A stretch of 64,000 bases of DNA, from the NCBI GenBank assembly GCA_965214475.1, contig OZ243953.1, forward strand, positions 2,356,001 through 2,420,000, given 5' to 3'. Each line of letters begins with the position of its first letter. The stretch's first letter is position 1. A model generated the notes under the pieces. The model searched no databases. It was not told where the DNA came from and saw only the letters and a list, made by a program, of their open reading frames with translations. The DNA is from SIRX01 sp965214475 (GTDB lineage: Bacteria; Actinomycetota; Rubrobacteria; Rubrobacterales; Rubrobacteraceae). A program made the translations under genes and the position numbers. Below, one piece after another: positions 16,685 through 25,391 of this stretch.

Positions 16685-18382
16685 TTAGTCGATCCTAGCC
16701 CAAGAATGACCCAAAAACGGCGTCCAGAACCCTGCATCGGAATTCGCCAACAGTATCCGGTAATACTCAGCCCCCGAGTAGGTCTCGCCGGGGCGTCCTT
16801 CTTTGTAAGCTTCGAACTCCGGCCCTAAAGAGGCGGCGTGAATTTTTCGTAGCGCCCGGTTGCCGCCGGCTTCCGGCAGAAGGAAGTTCGGCTGCGCTTG
16901 ATCTAGCATGATAAACGGTACGGGCTCGGCCTGAATAGGACGGTCGCCGTAGAGTGTGATCTCGGCGAAAATACCAGTGGAAGTCTCTTCGGACCAAGAC
17001 TGATCGAGCAGGAAGTTGCCGACGCCGTAGAAGATCGGCTTCTCCTCGTAAACCTCGATTCCCTTGGGCCAATGGGCGTGCCCCCCGACAAAGAGGTCTG
17101 CCCCCGCATCCACGGCCGCGTGCGCCATCTCTACCTGGCCCGGCTCCGGCTCTGCGATGTACTCCTTACCCCAGTGCGGCATTACGAGGACGAGGTCTAC
17201 CTCTGACCGCAGTCGTTCTATATCCTCCTGCATTACCTCTTCCATGAGGGGTGCTGTTCCGGGTTGCGTCTCTGTGGCCCAGGCCCACTCGTAAGAGGGA
17301 ACGTCCAGATAGCTGAGGACACCGAGCTTCACGCCCTCGAGGTCGAAAATCATGGGCTCGCGGGCAGAGGCGAGGTCCATCCCGGCCCCAGCGTAGGAGA
17401 TACCGGCCTCTTCCAGGTACTGTTGCGTTTGCGGAATACCCTCGACGCCCGCGTCCAAAATGTGGTTGTTCGCCAGCGTGACGCCGTCCACGCCGGCCTT
17501 CTCCAGGATCGGCAGCAACTGCGGGTCACCGGTGAAAGTCGTCGCGTCCGGGTGCCAGACCGCGTCCGCCACAACCGGGTTCTCCAGGTTCGCCAGCGTA
17601 AGGTCGGCGCCGCCCAGGTACTCCCGGACCGCCCCAACTTCTCCCCGGCGCTCGGCGGTGAACTGGTGTATAAAGTCAGCTTCGGAGTATGGGTTCGGCT
17701 CCCGGGTGCGCCCGGTTATTGCCGCGTAGCCGCCATCCATCGGGAAGTCCAGACCCATACCCTGCTGGATAACCGTGTAGTTCTGCCCGCGGTCGAGCAC
17801 CACGTCCCCGCCGACCACGACACGCCGTAGTTTACCGGGTTCGGGTGCTCCCGCATTTTCTGACGCCAACGGGTAACCCTGTGAACCGGACCCATCCGCT
17901 GCGAGCAGCGCCTCACCATCCACAGCAAGGGCCCTGACCCGGGGGTTGACCGCGTCCCAGGGGGCAAGTCCTATCGCCGCCGGGGTCCGGCTCACGTGGT
18001 CCACGACCGCGGCGGCGGAGTCGTAGCCCTCCAAGTCAGGCCGGTCAAGCAAACCTACCGCAGCATCCCGGTAGTCTCGCGGGACGGCCAGATCCTGGAC
18101 CCGGGAGAGTTCCTTCGTGCTCACGTTCTCGCGGGTCGAGGCGAGATGTGCTACGGGGACCAGGTGGCTGCGGGCTTGCGACTGTGAGCCCTGAGCGTTT
18201 GCCCCGGAGTTTTCAGATCTGGCACTCCCAGACCGGGCATCTTCGGGCACCGCTTTCTCTGTTTGGGAATCGACTCCCTGGGTTCTCGTCTTACCGGCCT
18301 GGTTCCCTCTCTGATCCGCGGAACATGAGCCTAGCAGTGCTACAAGGGCCAGGACAGCTACCGTCACGACAATCGCCCGCAA
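16685..18382 (-). CDS. CapA/PgsA-like metallophosphatase-fold lipoprotein
   Basis: Up to 565 residues. The N-terminus is a lipoprotein signal with lipobox LLGSC near residue 20, followed by a polar linker and an unusual domain of about 150 residues. The CapA domain then begins: VVVGGDVVLDRG, ANLENPVV, VTLANNHILDAG, LVMPHWGKEY and FVGGHAHWPKG, the metal-site motifs of the family. CapA proteins act in poly-gamma-glutamate or capsule export and anchoring outside the cell. The start is uncertain: 18382 is a TTG without a good ribosome site, and an AAGGAG at 18405-18410 would better fit an in-frame CTG at 18400. Confidence 0.85.
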   Translation of the reverse strand: MRAIVVTVAVLALVALLGSCSADQRGNQAGKTRTQGVDSQTEKAVPEDARSGSARSENSGANAQGSQSQARSHLVPVAHLASTRENVSTKELSRVQDLAVPRDYRDAAVGLLDRPDLEGYDSAAAVVDHVSRTPAAIGLAPWDAVNPRVRALAVDGEALLAADGSGSQGYPLASENAGAPEPGKLRRVVVGGDVVLDRGQNYTVIQQGMGLDFPMDGGYAAITGRTREPNPYSEADFIHQFTAERRGEVGAVREYLGGADLTLANLENPVVADAVWHPDATTFTGDPQLLPILEKAGVDGVTLANNHILDAGVEGIPQTQQYLEEAGISYAGAGMDLASAREPMIFDLEGVKLGVLSYLDVPSYEWAWATETQPGTAPLMEEVMQEDIERLRSEVDLVLVMPHWGKEYIAEPEPGQVEMAHAAVDAGADLFVGGHAHWPKGIEVYEEKPIFYGVGNFLLDQSWSEETSTGIFAEITLYGDRPIQAEPVPFIMLDQAQPNFLLPEAGGNRALRKIHAASLGPEFEAYKEGRPGETYSGAEYYRILLANSDAGFWTPFLGHSWARID

Positions 18383-18432
18383 GTGCAGTATCTGTTTCAG
18401 AAAGCTCCTTATCCCGTTGCCCGTCTACCACT

Positions 18433-18672
18433 TCAACGCCCGACTTTATCAGGAGTCCCCACAAATTCTACCGAGTAGTAGTGACGCTCGACGGAGAGGT
18501 TCTTGACCCCGCGCTGCCTGATACAGTCCCCCCCAGAAGCCTCCTTGTCGTGGACCCATACCCTGCAGCGGCTCCTGTACCGTTCGTGGTCCTCCCTCTT
18601 GTGAACCTCGGGGCTGCAGAAGCCGCTCAGGTAGAATCGCTGCAGAAGATGGTGCTTTTTCGGGTCGGTCAA
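18433..18672 (-). pseudogene. DUF4238 protein, N-terminal fragment
   Basis: 79 residues starting MTDPKKHHLLQRFYLSGF, then RVWVHDKE and NLSVERHYYSVE. These are the opening motifs of DUF4238 proteins, which are usually about 250-350 residues long. The frame ends at a stop shortly after the first block. It is probably a broken gene; a short functional protein cannot be excluded. The full-length family is thought to be nuclease- or defence-related in some settings, without firm evidence. Confidence 0.6.
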
Positions 18673-18688
18673 CGGCCCACAGCCCTCA

Positions 18689-19792
18689 CTAGAGCCCTAC
18701 CTGAGCAGCCGGGTTGTTAGTGAAGAGCGTCCCCTTTCTGGCATATATCATCGCCACCTTCACAGACTTGTGCCGGGTGTGGAGCATCCACGCCTCCATC
18801 CCGACCTTCTCCTCAGAGGCACTCGTCGGCAACCCTGCTCGCAAGGAGTGCCCGGAATAGCGAGTTGCGTCGAGACCGGCGTTCTTTACCCGTTTCTTTA
18901 CCAGCTCGTTTATTCCATCCCCTGAGATCCCACCTTCTCGCAGGTTGCCGTGCCGATCGATCCTGCAAAAGAGATGGTCCTCGCCGGTACGCCCGGAGAA
19001 CTCCAGCCACCGCTCTACAGCAGTGATCGGACAGGTCAGCTCGTGATCTCCATAGGGGATACCTACAACGGCGCCTTCGCCCTCAGAATCGGTTTTAGAA
19101 GCCCGGATCTCGACTACTAAACCCCGTCCCTCGAAGAACTCAAGGTCAGATACCCTGAGCTCGGAGATCTCCGCCCGCCGGAAAGACCCGGCAAATCCCA
19201 TCAGAAGCAGCACCCGGTCCCTGAGAGCCGCCGGCACCAAGGCGCCCGTCTTGTCGTGGGTTTGGATAGCCTTTAGCACCCGGGTAAGCACCCCGACGGT
19301 TAGAGGGGCTGCCCGCTTGCTGCGGGAGCCCTTCTTGCGCCGGATACCCTTCATCGTCTCTCGGACCAACCGGTCTTCAGTAGGAGACTGGAAGCCATCC
19401 CGCTTGTGCCAGGCAGAGACAGAGGCGAGCCTCCGGCCTATCGTGGAAACCTTCAGACCCTGGCCCTCCGGTACCTCTCGGGCCATGTCCGTAATGTAGA
19501 CGGTAACGGTCTCCGGATCAGCCGGCAGCGGCCCTACTCCTCCTAGATCCACTTTGCAGTAGGTAGAGAAGTCCTCGATGTCTGAGGCGTAAGCCCTCAG
19601 GGTATTCGGAGCGCGGGACGCTGCAGCGTACTCGCGGGCCGCCCGGACCGTCTCTTCGATATAGGCTTCTACTTCGGCTGAAGACGCCGGACCGCGTAGG
19701 GTCTTGGCCTTTCCGGCCGCCTCCAGCACCTCGACCCCCGCGACGTCAGGAGTCTGGGAGGCGATGTAAGGCTTGTCTTGCTCCTCTGTCAT
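18689..19792 (-). CDS. Tyrosine recombinase/integrase
   Basis: About 367 residues from the ATG at 19790-19792, which overlaps the previous stop (ATGA). A SAM-like core-binding domain lies at about 45-150 (APNTLRAYASDIEDFSTYC), the catalytic domain at about 170-365. Catalytic residues are Arg in GSFRRAEISEL, His-x-x-Arg in SGHSLRAGL, a second His in HTRHKS and the nucleophile Tyr in VAMIYAR. It is the last gene of a four-gene overlapping operon with a VapBC-type module, so integration and stabilisation functions travel together. Confidence 0.92.
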   Translation of the reverse strand: MTEEQDKPYIASQTPDVAGVEVLEAAGKAKTLRGPASSAEVEAYIEETVRAAREYAAASRAPNTLRAYASDIEDFSTYCKVDLGGVGPLPADPETVTVYITDMAREVPEGQGLKVSTIGRRLASVSAWHKRDGFQSPTEDRLVRETMKGIRRKKGSRSKRAAPLTVGVLTRVLKAIQTHDKTGALVPAALRDRVLLLMGFAGSFRRAEISELRVSDLEFFEGRGLVVEIRASKTDSEGEGAVVGIPYGDHELTCPITAVERWLEFSGRTGEDHLFCRIDRHGNLREGGISGDGINELVKKRVKNAGLDATRYSGHSLRAGLPTSASEEKVGMEAWMLHTRHKSVKVAMIYARKGTLFTNNPAAQVGL

Positions 19793-20415
19793 CCGAGCAA
19801 CTCCTCCGGAGGCAGGACATAGAGGTGAACAGTCTTGGCGCTTATAGAGTGCTGCTGTTGCGACTTGGGTACCAGGGCCCAAAGATTCGGGGGAGGTCCT
19901 CCCGGAGCCCGGGCTGCGGCCATAAGCTCCTCGAAAGTGGGGTAGCGGCTCGGGTGGGCGACTGAGAGATGACCGTGGGGTGGACCTTCGGCTTCGCCAG
20001 GCTCGAAGATAATCTGGAAATCGCCCATCCGGAACCCTCTGCCCCTCGGCATCTTCTCCCGGAGCTGTTCGGGCAGCGCCACCTCGGTGATCTCTGTCTC
20101 CTTGCCTTCTCTCTGATTCTGGGAGGATGCCGGAGGCATTAGAGTGGCTTCGATGTGGCTAAGTGCTTCCAGAGTTTCCACGACAGACCCGGCTCCCTCC
20201 TTTAATCCCCGGCTCGCCAGCTCGTACTGGAGTGCCTTGACCGCCGCCTCCGCGAGCGTGGTCGCACCTCGACAGTCCGCGTGACGCCACTCGTCCACCT
20301 TCTCGCCCAGGACCTCTTTCGGGATCTCATTGGGCACCTCGGCGCCGGAGATAGTGTTTACCAACTTGACCAGTCCGCCGTACGCATCCTCGAAGTCCAC
20401 TGGGATATTGCTCAC
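19789..20415 (-). CDS. Unknown protein between VapBC and integrase
   Basis: About 208 residues from a GTG overlapping the vapC stop (GTGA). I do not recognise a firm family. The C-terminal third, with GHLSVAHPSRYPTFEELMAA and a late HLYVL, resembles phage-associated DUF7694-type proteins, in which a HLS-x-SHP-x-RYP block precedes a HLW/HLY end. The middle is acidic and helical. Its overlaps on both sides make it part of the toxin-antitoxin/integrase operon. Confidence 0.7.
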   Translation of the reverse strand: MSNIPVDFEDAYGGLVKLVNTISGAEVPNEIPKEVLGEKVDEWRHADCRGATTLAEAAVKALQYELASRGLKEGAGSVVETLEALSHIEATLMPPASSQNQREGKETEITEVALPEQLREKMPRGRGFRMGDFQIIFEPGEAEGPPHGHLSVAHPSRYPTFEELMAAARAPGGPPPNLWALVPKSQQQHSISAKTVHLYVLPPEELLG

Positions 20416-20840
20416 CGGATAACCTCCACCGTCAACCCATCCCATTCTACGTCTTTCCAGGGACGGTCGGCGGTGAGCACCGGAATCCCGAGCACCACCG
20501 CCGTCGCGAGGCACGCCCGGTCGGCTATCCCCAGGCCCAACGGAGCCGCCACCGGCCACATCCGGGCCGCCACGTCAGCTTCATCCGATCTAAAGTCCAC
20601 GAACGTCACACCAAGGCTCTGCAGATCGCCAGTCAAAGACGATTCCGAGACCCCGACTCCCGCAACCGCAGACTTTTGCAACACCTCAGAGAGATTCACG
20701 GTAGACACATAGGATACCGAAAGGTAGCCGTTGACGATCTCGGCCCCCTGCTCTTCCTGCAACCACGCCATCACAGCCGAGGCGTCGAGCACCCGCGCGC
20801 CTGGACTGCCTGGAGCGCCCGGAGCCCCTTCAACCATCAT
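20412..20840 (-). CDS. vapC: PIN-domain toxin, VapC family
   Basis: About 142 residues from 20840, or 152 from an ATG at 20870; both overlap the antitoxin end. The PIN fold is clear: first acidic residue in RVLDASAVMAWLQEE, second (Glu) in TVNLSEVLQKS, third in LGIADRACLATA and fourth in VLTADRPW. VapC toxins are RNases that usually cut tRNA or rRNA and are held inactive by VapB. A Gly/Pro/Ala-rich stretch precedes the fold. Confidence 0.9.
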   Translation of the reverse strand: MMVEGAPGAPGSPGARVLDASAVMAWLQEEQGAEIVNGYLSVSYVSTVNLSEVLQKSAVAGVGVSESSLTGDLQSLGVTFVDFRSDEADVAARMWPVAAPLGLGIADRACLATAVVLGIPVLTADRPWKDVEWDGLTVEVIR

Positions 20841-21180
20841 CTGCTTCCCGCTGGGCTTCCCGGTGGCCATCCGGCCGGACTTCTACCGAATCTTCTACCG
20901 AACCTTCCATCTCCGCCGTCTCGCGCGCCGCATCTTCACGGCGCTCCGCGATCAACTCCTCCGAGAGGCTCCTACCAGGCGCCACACCCGCAAAGCGCTC
21001 CCTGAGCCTCCGCACCACGTCCTCGCGCCGCTCAAACACCATCCGGCCGTCTTCGACCCTCATTATCAGCTCTTCACCAACCTCCACCCCTAATGCCTGC
21101 CGAATAGCCGCCGGTATTACAACCCTACCTTGTGGCCCGACCCGAACTTTCGTCCTCTTAATATCCGATTGCGTACTCAT
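20830..21180 (-). CDS. vapB: AbrB/SpoVT-type antitoxin, VapB family
   Basis: 116 residues. The N-terminal 50 residues are a swapped-hairpin AbrB domain (TKVRVGPQGRVVIPAAIRQA, then LGVEVGEELIMRVEDG). A charged helical tail follows, and the acidic C-terminal region probably wraps the toxin. The stop overlaps the vapC start, as is usual in these modules. It should bind its own promoter upstream of 21180. Confidence 0.9.
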   Translation of the reverse strand: MSTQSDIKRTKVRVGPQGRVVIPAAIRQALGVEVGEELIMRVEDGRMVFERREDVVRRLRERFAGVAPGRSLSEELIAERREDAARETAEMEGSVEDSVEVRPDGHREAQREADDG

Positions 21181-21349
21181 GTTTGCAATATGCCTTAGAC
21201 TGAACCAATGTGCAACTATTTAGGTGACGTGACACGTCATAGGTCTGTATGTCCCAAAACTGTAAATCGCAGGTCTAACCTTGGACAACGTACTCTTATC
21301 ACGGATTAGATGAGAGCTGTATGCTTGGTGTGTTTGTAAGATTCTTGTG

Positions 21350-21928
21350 CTAGTTCGTATCTATTTGTTCTGGCTCGTGCGGCTGGTCCCACGCGTAGCC
21401 GAGGCTGCCTGCCATAGTGTCGGGCTTGACCCAGTCCAGGGGGAACGGGACCACGGGACCGGGAACGACCGTGGGATGATAGCCGCCATCGTAGCCGACG
21501 GCCTGCAGTATGATGCGCCCCATGATGTCGTGCAGATGGTTGATGATCGCCCATACGTCCCGCCAGTCGTGGCCGCCGGCATCGAGATCCAGGTAACCTT
21601 AGTAGATCACGTCGGTGCGGTAGTGCGAGATCACGTCAACCCAATGCTCTCTTTTATCGGGACGGGGTCTCGTCTTGTAGTAGGCATCGAGGACCGTCGC
21701 GTCCGGCATTCCGAAACGGTCGAGCAGATCGGCCAGGGATAGTCCGAACTTACGCTCGGTGTTGGCCGCGTTTTGCACCCTCCCTTCGATGGTTTGCAGA
21801 ATGGCGGCGGTGCCGTTTTCATCTCGCGAGTTTGCTGCTTTTTGTAGGTCCCGTATCCTCTTGGCAGCCTCAGCAAGAACCTTTTTGACTTCTCCCGCGT
21901 GATATTCGTCCAGACTTTCGGTGAGGTT
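21350..21928 (-). pseudogene. Broken hypothetical gene with internal TAA stop
   Basis: The minus strand has coding-like sequence running through a TAA at 21599-21601 and bounded upstream by another TAA at 21929-21931. The first half reads SLDEYHAGEVKKVLAEAAKR and FGLSLADLLDRFGMPDATVL; the second half reads YLDLDAGGHDWRDVWAIINH and VPFPLDWVKPDTMAG, ending at 21350. The frame is the same on both sides of the stop. I do not recognise the family. It is a decayed gene. Confidence 0.55.
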
Positions 21929-21940
21929 TTACCTGGCTAG

Positions 21941-22072
21941 ATGCTCGTAGAGATAGAGAAAGGCACGCTGCTCGCGCTCCATATCGGCCGGATGAAGGAC
22001 GCTGGCACGCTACGCCCCGAGCAGATCTCACTGGGCAAGCTCAACAACGTGCGCGAGGCGGACCGTGAGTAG
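21941..22072 (+). pseudogene. Acyl-CoA (glutaryl-CoA-like) dehydrogenase fragment
   Basis: 43 residues: MLVEIEKGTLLALHIGRMKD, then AGTLRPEQISLGKLNNVREA. This matches the C-terminal helical domain of glutaryl-CoA-type acyl-CoA dehydrogenases. Homology ends on both sides, and a TAG lies directly before the ATG. It is a remnant joining two unrelated broken genes. Confidence 0.65.
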
Positions 22073-22323
22073 CCCTACGCTTTAAGTACGTCGCTGGGAT
22101 AGGCTTTCGGCGACACCCCGGTGGACCGGGGATGGCTTGTGAGTAGCTGCCGCTCTTCGCGAGGATGGCTGCCGGATGCATTGCCCCCCGGTCCGCCAAG
22201 AGAACCCTATAGACCGCTGATCGGGATTAGCGACACAGGATCGCTCTGTAAGGGCTAGGACGGCGAAGGGGACTCGGGGGCGCAGGCAAAACGGCGGCAA
22301 CAGCGGAGGGAGGTGCTCGGAGA
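22073..22323 (+). other. Non-coding 5' region of the decayed IS110 (possible bridge-RNA locus)
   Basis: 250 bp without a gene directly before the transposase start. It can form hairpins, for example CCCCGGT with ACCGGGG at about 22114-22130. IS110-family elements encode a structured bridge RNA in a non-coding end, so this is the position to expect one. No sequence motif proves it. Confidence 0.35.
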
Positions 22324-23191
22324 GTGCGTTACTACGTAGGCTTCGATGTCGGCAAGGCGTTTCACTGGTTGTGTGTGGTGGACGATGAGGGAAAGGTGGT
22401 TCTCTCACGCAAAGTCGAGGCAACGGAGAGGGATTTGGAGGCTGCTTGCTCGGAGATTGCCGCCTTTGGAGATCTGAGCGAACGCAAGGTCGGTATTGAC
22501 CTGCTGGGTGGACCAGCTACACTGCTGGAAGCGGTTCTGCTGGGAAATGGCGAGCGAGTGTTTCACCTGCCAGGAATGGCGGTCAACCGGGCTCGCGACG
22601 GTTACCGAGGTGAAAATAAGAGTGATGCTAAAGATGCTCGTGTCATCGCCGACCAGCTCAGGATGAGGTGCCGTTCACTGCAGGAGGTTTGGGTACGGGA
22701 CGACGAAGCTACGGAGTTGCGAGCGCAGCTTTCCTACCGTCGCGCCTTGGTGGAGGATCAAGCTCGCGCCATTACCAGGCTCAGGTCTCTTTTGATGGTG
22801 GTGTTTCCGGGGTTAGAGGCCACCCTCGACCTTAGAAAAGACCGGGCCCTCTTGGTACTCACTAAGGTCGTCGTACCGACCGCGGTTCGTAGGCTTGGTG
22901 CCTCTCGTCTGGCTCGATGGCTGAGAGCTCATGGGGTCCGCCGCGCCGAGGATCTCGCCGGAAAGGTGGGCTAGACGTGGCAACAGGACTCTGAAGAATC
23001 TTCTCTACCGCTCAGCCCTCGGCTGCACCGTCCATCACGCACCCAGCAGAACCTACTACTTACGCAAACGGGCAGAGGGCAAGGCGCACAGCCAGGCGGT
23101 GATCTCCCTGGCGAGGAGGAGGGTGAACGTATTGTGGGCGATGCTCAGGGACGGGGAATTCTACCAGGATCCGACTCTGGAAGCGGCTTGA
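22324..23191 (+). pseudogene. IS110-family transposase with internal deletion
   Basis: The first frame (22324-22974) has the DEDD domain: YYVGFDVGKAFHWLCVVDD, KVGIDLLGGPA, and ENKSDAKDARVIADQLR. It then stops after AEDLAGKVG. A second frame (to 23191) gives only the C-terminal end: GNRTLKNLLYRSALGC and AHSQAVISLARRRVNVLW. The middle of the Transposase_20 domain, with its Gly-rich and Ser-containing catalytic region, is missing. The element cannot transpose on its own. Confidence 0.75.
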
Positions 23192-23273
23192 CTACAGCAT
23201 CGGGATGCATCGGAGCGAAAACGTACGGTAAGCTCCGTGAGTTCCTGCAAAGTTATCCGCATCCCGCTACTCT

Positions 23274-23615
23274 GTGGCGATGGCGAAGCTCCCGAATCCC
23301 GAGAATGCCGTCGTGGAGATGCGAAAGCTCCGCGGCTACTGCCTGAGCCTGGAGCACCCGCGGGGCAGGCACAAAGCCAGGGTCTTCGCTTCCGCCCTGG
23401 GCCTCACTGCCGAGGACTTTGAGGAGCTTCGTCGGGCTCTGCTTTCTGCGGCCGTTTCGAGTGAGGCGGCTCCGGTCGAAGAGGACGAGTACGGCCAGAG
23501 GTACATGCTAGACTTCGAGATGAGCACCGAGACAGGAAGTGCCATCGTGCGTAGCGGTTGGATAGTTCGCTCCGATGAGGACTTCCCGAGGTTTACCAGT
23601 TGTTGGGTACTCTAG
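23274..23615 (+). CDS. DUF6883 protein
   Basis: 113 residues (start could be the ATG at 23280). Diagnostic blocks are LPNPENAVVEMRKLRGYCLS, EHPRGRHKARVFASALGLTA and YGQRYMLDFEM, ending SGWIVRSDEDFPRFTSCWVL. DUF6883 has no proven activity. It is very often followed by DUF4926, as here 7 bp downstream, and the pair is common near toxin-antitoxin and mobile genes. A two-component conflict module is a reasonable guess. Confidence 0.8.
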   Translation: MAMAKLPNPENAVVEMRKLRGYCLSLEHPRGRHKARVFASALGLTAEDFEELRRALLSAAVSSEAAPVEEDEYGQRYMLDFEMSTETGSAIVRSGWIVRSDEDFPRFTSCWVL

Positions 23616-23622
23616 GAGATAT

Positions 23623-23844
23623 ATGAAGAACGGCGTGGACATCCTGGACGTAGTGGCCCTCACCGAGGATCTGTCCGAGCGGGACCTCTACAGAGGGCAG
23701 GTCGGGACAGTTGTTGAGATCCTGGAACCAGGCGTTTTCGAGATCGAGTTCTCGGATGACGAGGGGCGCGGTTATGCTTCCGTGGCCTTAAGAGCCGAGC
23801 AGCTCCTGGTGCTCCATTACGAGCCGGTCGAAGCTAGTTCCTAG
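23623..23844 (+). CDS. DUF4926 protein
   Basis: 73 residues from an ATG with TAGGAGAT upstream. It reads ILDVVALTEDLSERDLYRGQ, then VGTVVEILEPGVFEIEFSDD, the SH3-like small beta-barrel of DUF4926. It is tightly linked to the preceding DUF6883 gene. Its stop overlaps the convergent serine recombinase stop by a few bases. Confidence 0.8.
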   Translation: MKNGVDILDVVALTEDLSERDLYRGQVGTVVEILEPGVFEIEFSDDEGRGYASVALRAEQLLVLHYEPVEASS

Positions 23845-24503
23845 CTCTCGACCTTCTCTATTATCTCCGCCCGGTAACGCTTGAGTATCTCGTTGACCGT
23901 GGTCTTCGAGATCCCGAGCTTCTCGGCTATCTGCCTCTGGGAGAGCTTCTCAGACTCAGACAGGCGGATCACCTCCGGGGCGTGCCTGTCCGATGGCCTG
24001 TAACCCTGTTTCCTGCCGAAACTCTGCCCCCTCGCCTTCGCCGCAGCGATTCCGCTCCTCACCCGCTCACGCAGAAGATCGTGCTCGAACTCTGCGAGAC
24101 TAGCCATCAGATTGGCGATCAGCTTTCCCTGAGGCGTCGAGAGATCAAACGTCAATCCCGTCTGGGCGATCAGAGACACGTCCCATGAGGCGAGCTGCCC
24201 CAGGGTATCCATGAGATCCTGGGTGGAGCGACCCCACCTGGTCAGTTCGGTGAGGAGTACCGCATCCATCTGGCGGTCCTGTGCAAGTGCCATCACCTTC
24301 TTTCGCTCGATAGGCTGCTTACCCTTGGCTTTCCGGATCCCGGAGAGCGTCTCCCTGAAAACACTCACGATCTCGAAGCCAGCCCTCTCAGCGTACTCTC
24401 TGAGATCTCGCTCCTGACGGTCGTTGTCCTGATCCGACGACGAGACCCTACAGTACAGAACGACTCTTCGCCGACCACCCGAACCTCCATTCCCCTGTAC
24501 CAA
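23841..24503 (-). CDS. Serine recombinase (resolvase/invertase)
   Basis: 220 residues. The resolvase domain has the nucleophile Ser in VVLYCRVSSSDQDNDRQERD, DAVLLTELTRWGRSTQDL, and the long E helix LIANLMASLAEFEHDLLRERV. A C-terminal helix-turn-helix (SQRQIAEKLGISKTTVNEIL) binds the recombination site. It is of invertase/resolvase size, not a large serine integrase. A Gly-rich N-terminal lead is unusual. No inverted sites were identified beside it. Confidence 0.9.
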   Translation of the reverse strand: MVQGNGGSGGRRRVVLYCRVSSSDQDNDRQERDLREYAERAGFEIVSVFRETLSGIRKAKGKQPIERKKVMALAQDRQMDAVLLTELTRWGRSTQDLMDTLGQLASWDVSLIAQTGLTFDLSTPQGKLIANLMASLAEFEHDLLRERVRSGIAAAKARGQSFGRKQGYRPSDRHAPEVIRLSESEKLSQRQIAEKLGISKTTVNEILKRYRAEIIEKVES

Positions 24504-24616
24504 CTAGACCCCTCCGAATTTCAGAGTTTGTAACCCGCTAAAACAGCGGCTTTTCGGCTGCCTAGAAGCGTATCAAATAAAGTAGAGTCTATACGGTACA
24601 AGTGCAAGCCCCATCG

Positions 24617-25309
24617 CTACTTGACGGGAGTAGCTTTTGGTTCATTAGCTCCAGCAGGTTCCGGTGGGTTGGCAGCGCGCACGTATCGGTAGAGTAGGGC
24701 TCCGAGACCTGCTCCGAGGAGTGGACCAAACCAGTAAACCCAATGACTGTCCCAAGTACCACTCAGTAGAGCTGGGCCGAAGGAGCGGGCCGGGTTCATC
24801 GAGGCCCCCGCGATGGGTCCGGCGAAGGTGGCGGCTAGCGCAACGTAGCCGCCGATAGCTATGGCCGCAGCTTGCCCGACAGCCCGGACATCTGTTGCTA
24901 CCGCTGCTATGACGAACATTAGAAAGAGGGTAAGGATCACCTCCAACCCAAGCGCTTGCCAGGGTGAGCCGGAGGGTACGGTGGCGCCGAGGTTCGCCAC
25001 ATCGCCGAAAAGGGTCAGATGCGCGGCGCTGGCCGCACAGGCTCCGAGGAGCTGGGCGGCGATGTAGGCCGGTACCAACCTCCAGGGAAAATGACGAGAG
25101 ACAGCGAAGGCGACGGTTACGGCCGGGTTAATGTGGGCGCCGGAGATGTGTCCTACGGCGTAGATGGCGGCCATTACCGCAAGGCCGAAGGAGAGGCCGA
25201 TGCCCAGCGAACCTACACCACCGTCCGAGACCTCGTTGATGACTACCGCCCCTGGGCCGGCGAAGACCAGCAGAAAGGTACCGGCGAACTCAGCGGCCAG
25301 ACGCCTCAC
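24617..25309 (-). CDS. aqpS: Aquaporin/glycerol-facilitator channel in the arsenic cluster
   Basis: 230 residues from a GTG. Six membrane segments with the two half-helices carrying NPA motifs: GAHINPAVTVAFAV near 60 and GASMNPARSFGPALL near 165. MIP channels pass water, glycerol and, in ars operons, arsenous acid. In Sinorhizobium-type operons (arsR-aqpS-arsC-arsH) the channel replaces the arsenite pump and lets internally formed As(III) leave down its gradient. The neighbours here are the same set, so that role is likely; the symbol is by analogy. Confidence 0.85.
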   Translation of the reverse strand: MRRLAAEFAGTFLLVFAGPGAVVINEVSDGGVGSLGIGLSFGLAVMAAIYAVGHISGAHINPAVTVAFAVSRHFPWRLVPAYIAAQLLGACAASAAHLTLFGDVANLGATVPSGSPWQALGLEVILTLFLMFVIAAVATDVRAVGQAAAIAIGGYVALAATFAGPIAGASMNPARSFGPALLSGTWDSHWVYWFGPLLGAGLGALLYRYVRAANPPEPAGANEPKATPVK

Positions 25310-25391
25310 TCGGGGAGTAGCTTACGGACGGACTTGTAGCAGGATCGAGTAGTCGGCGAGGCATACTTGCCACAGATGACGAGTATTCGCA

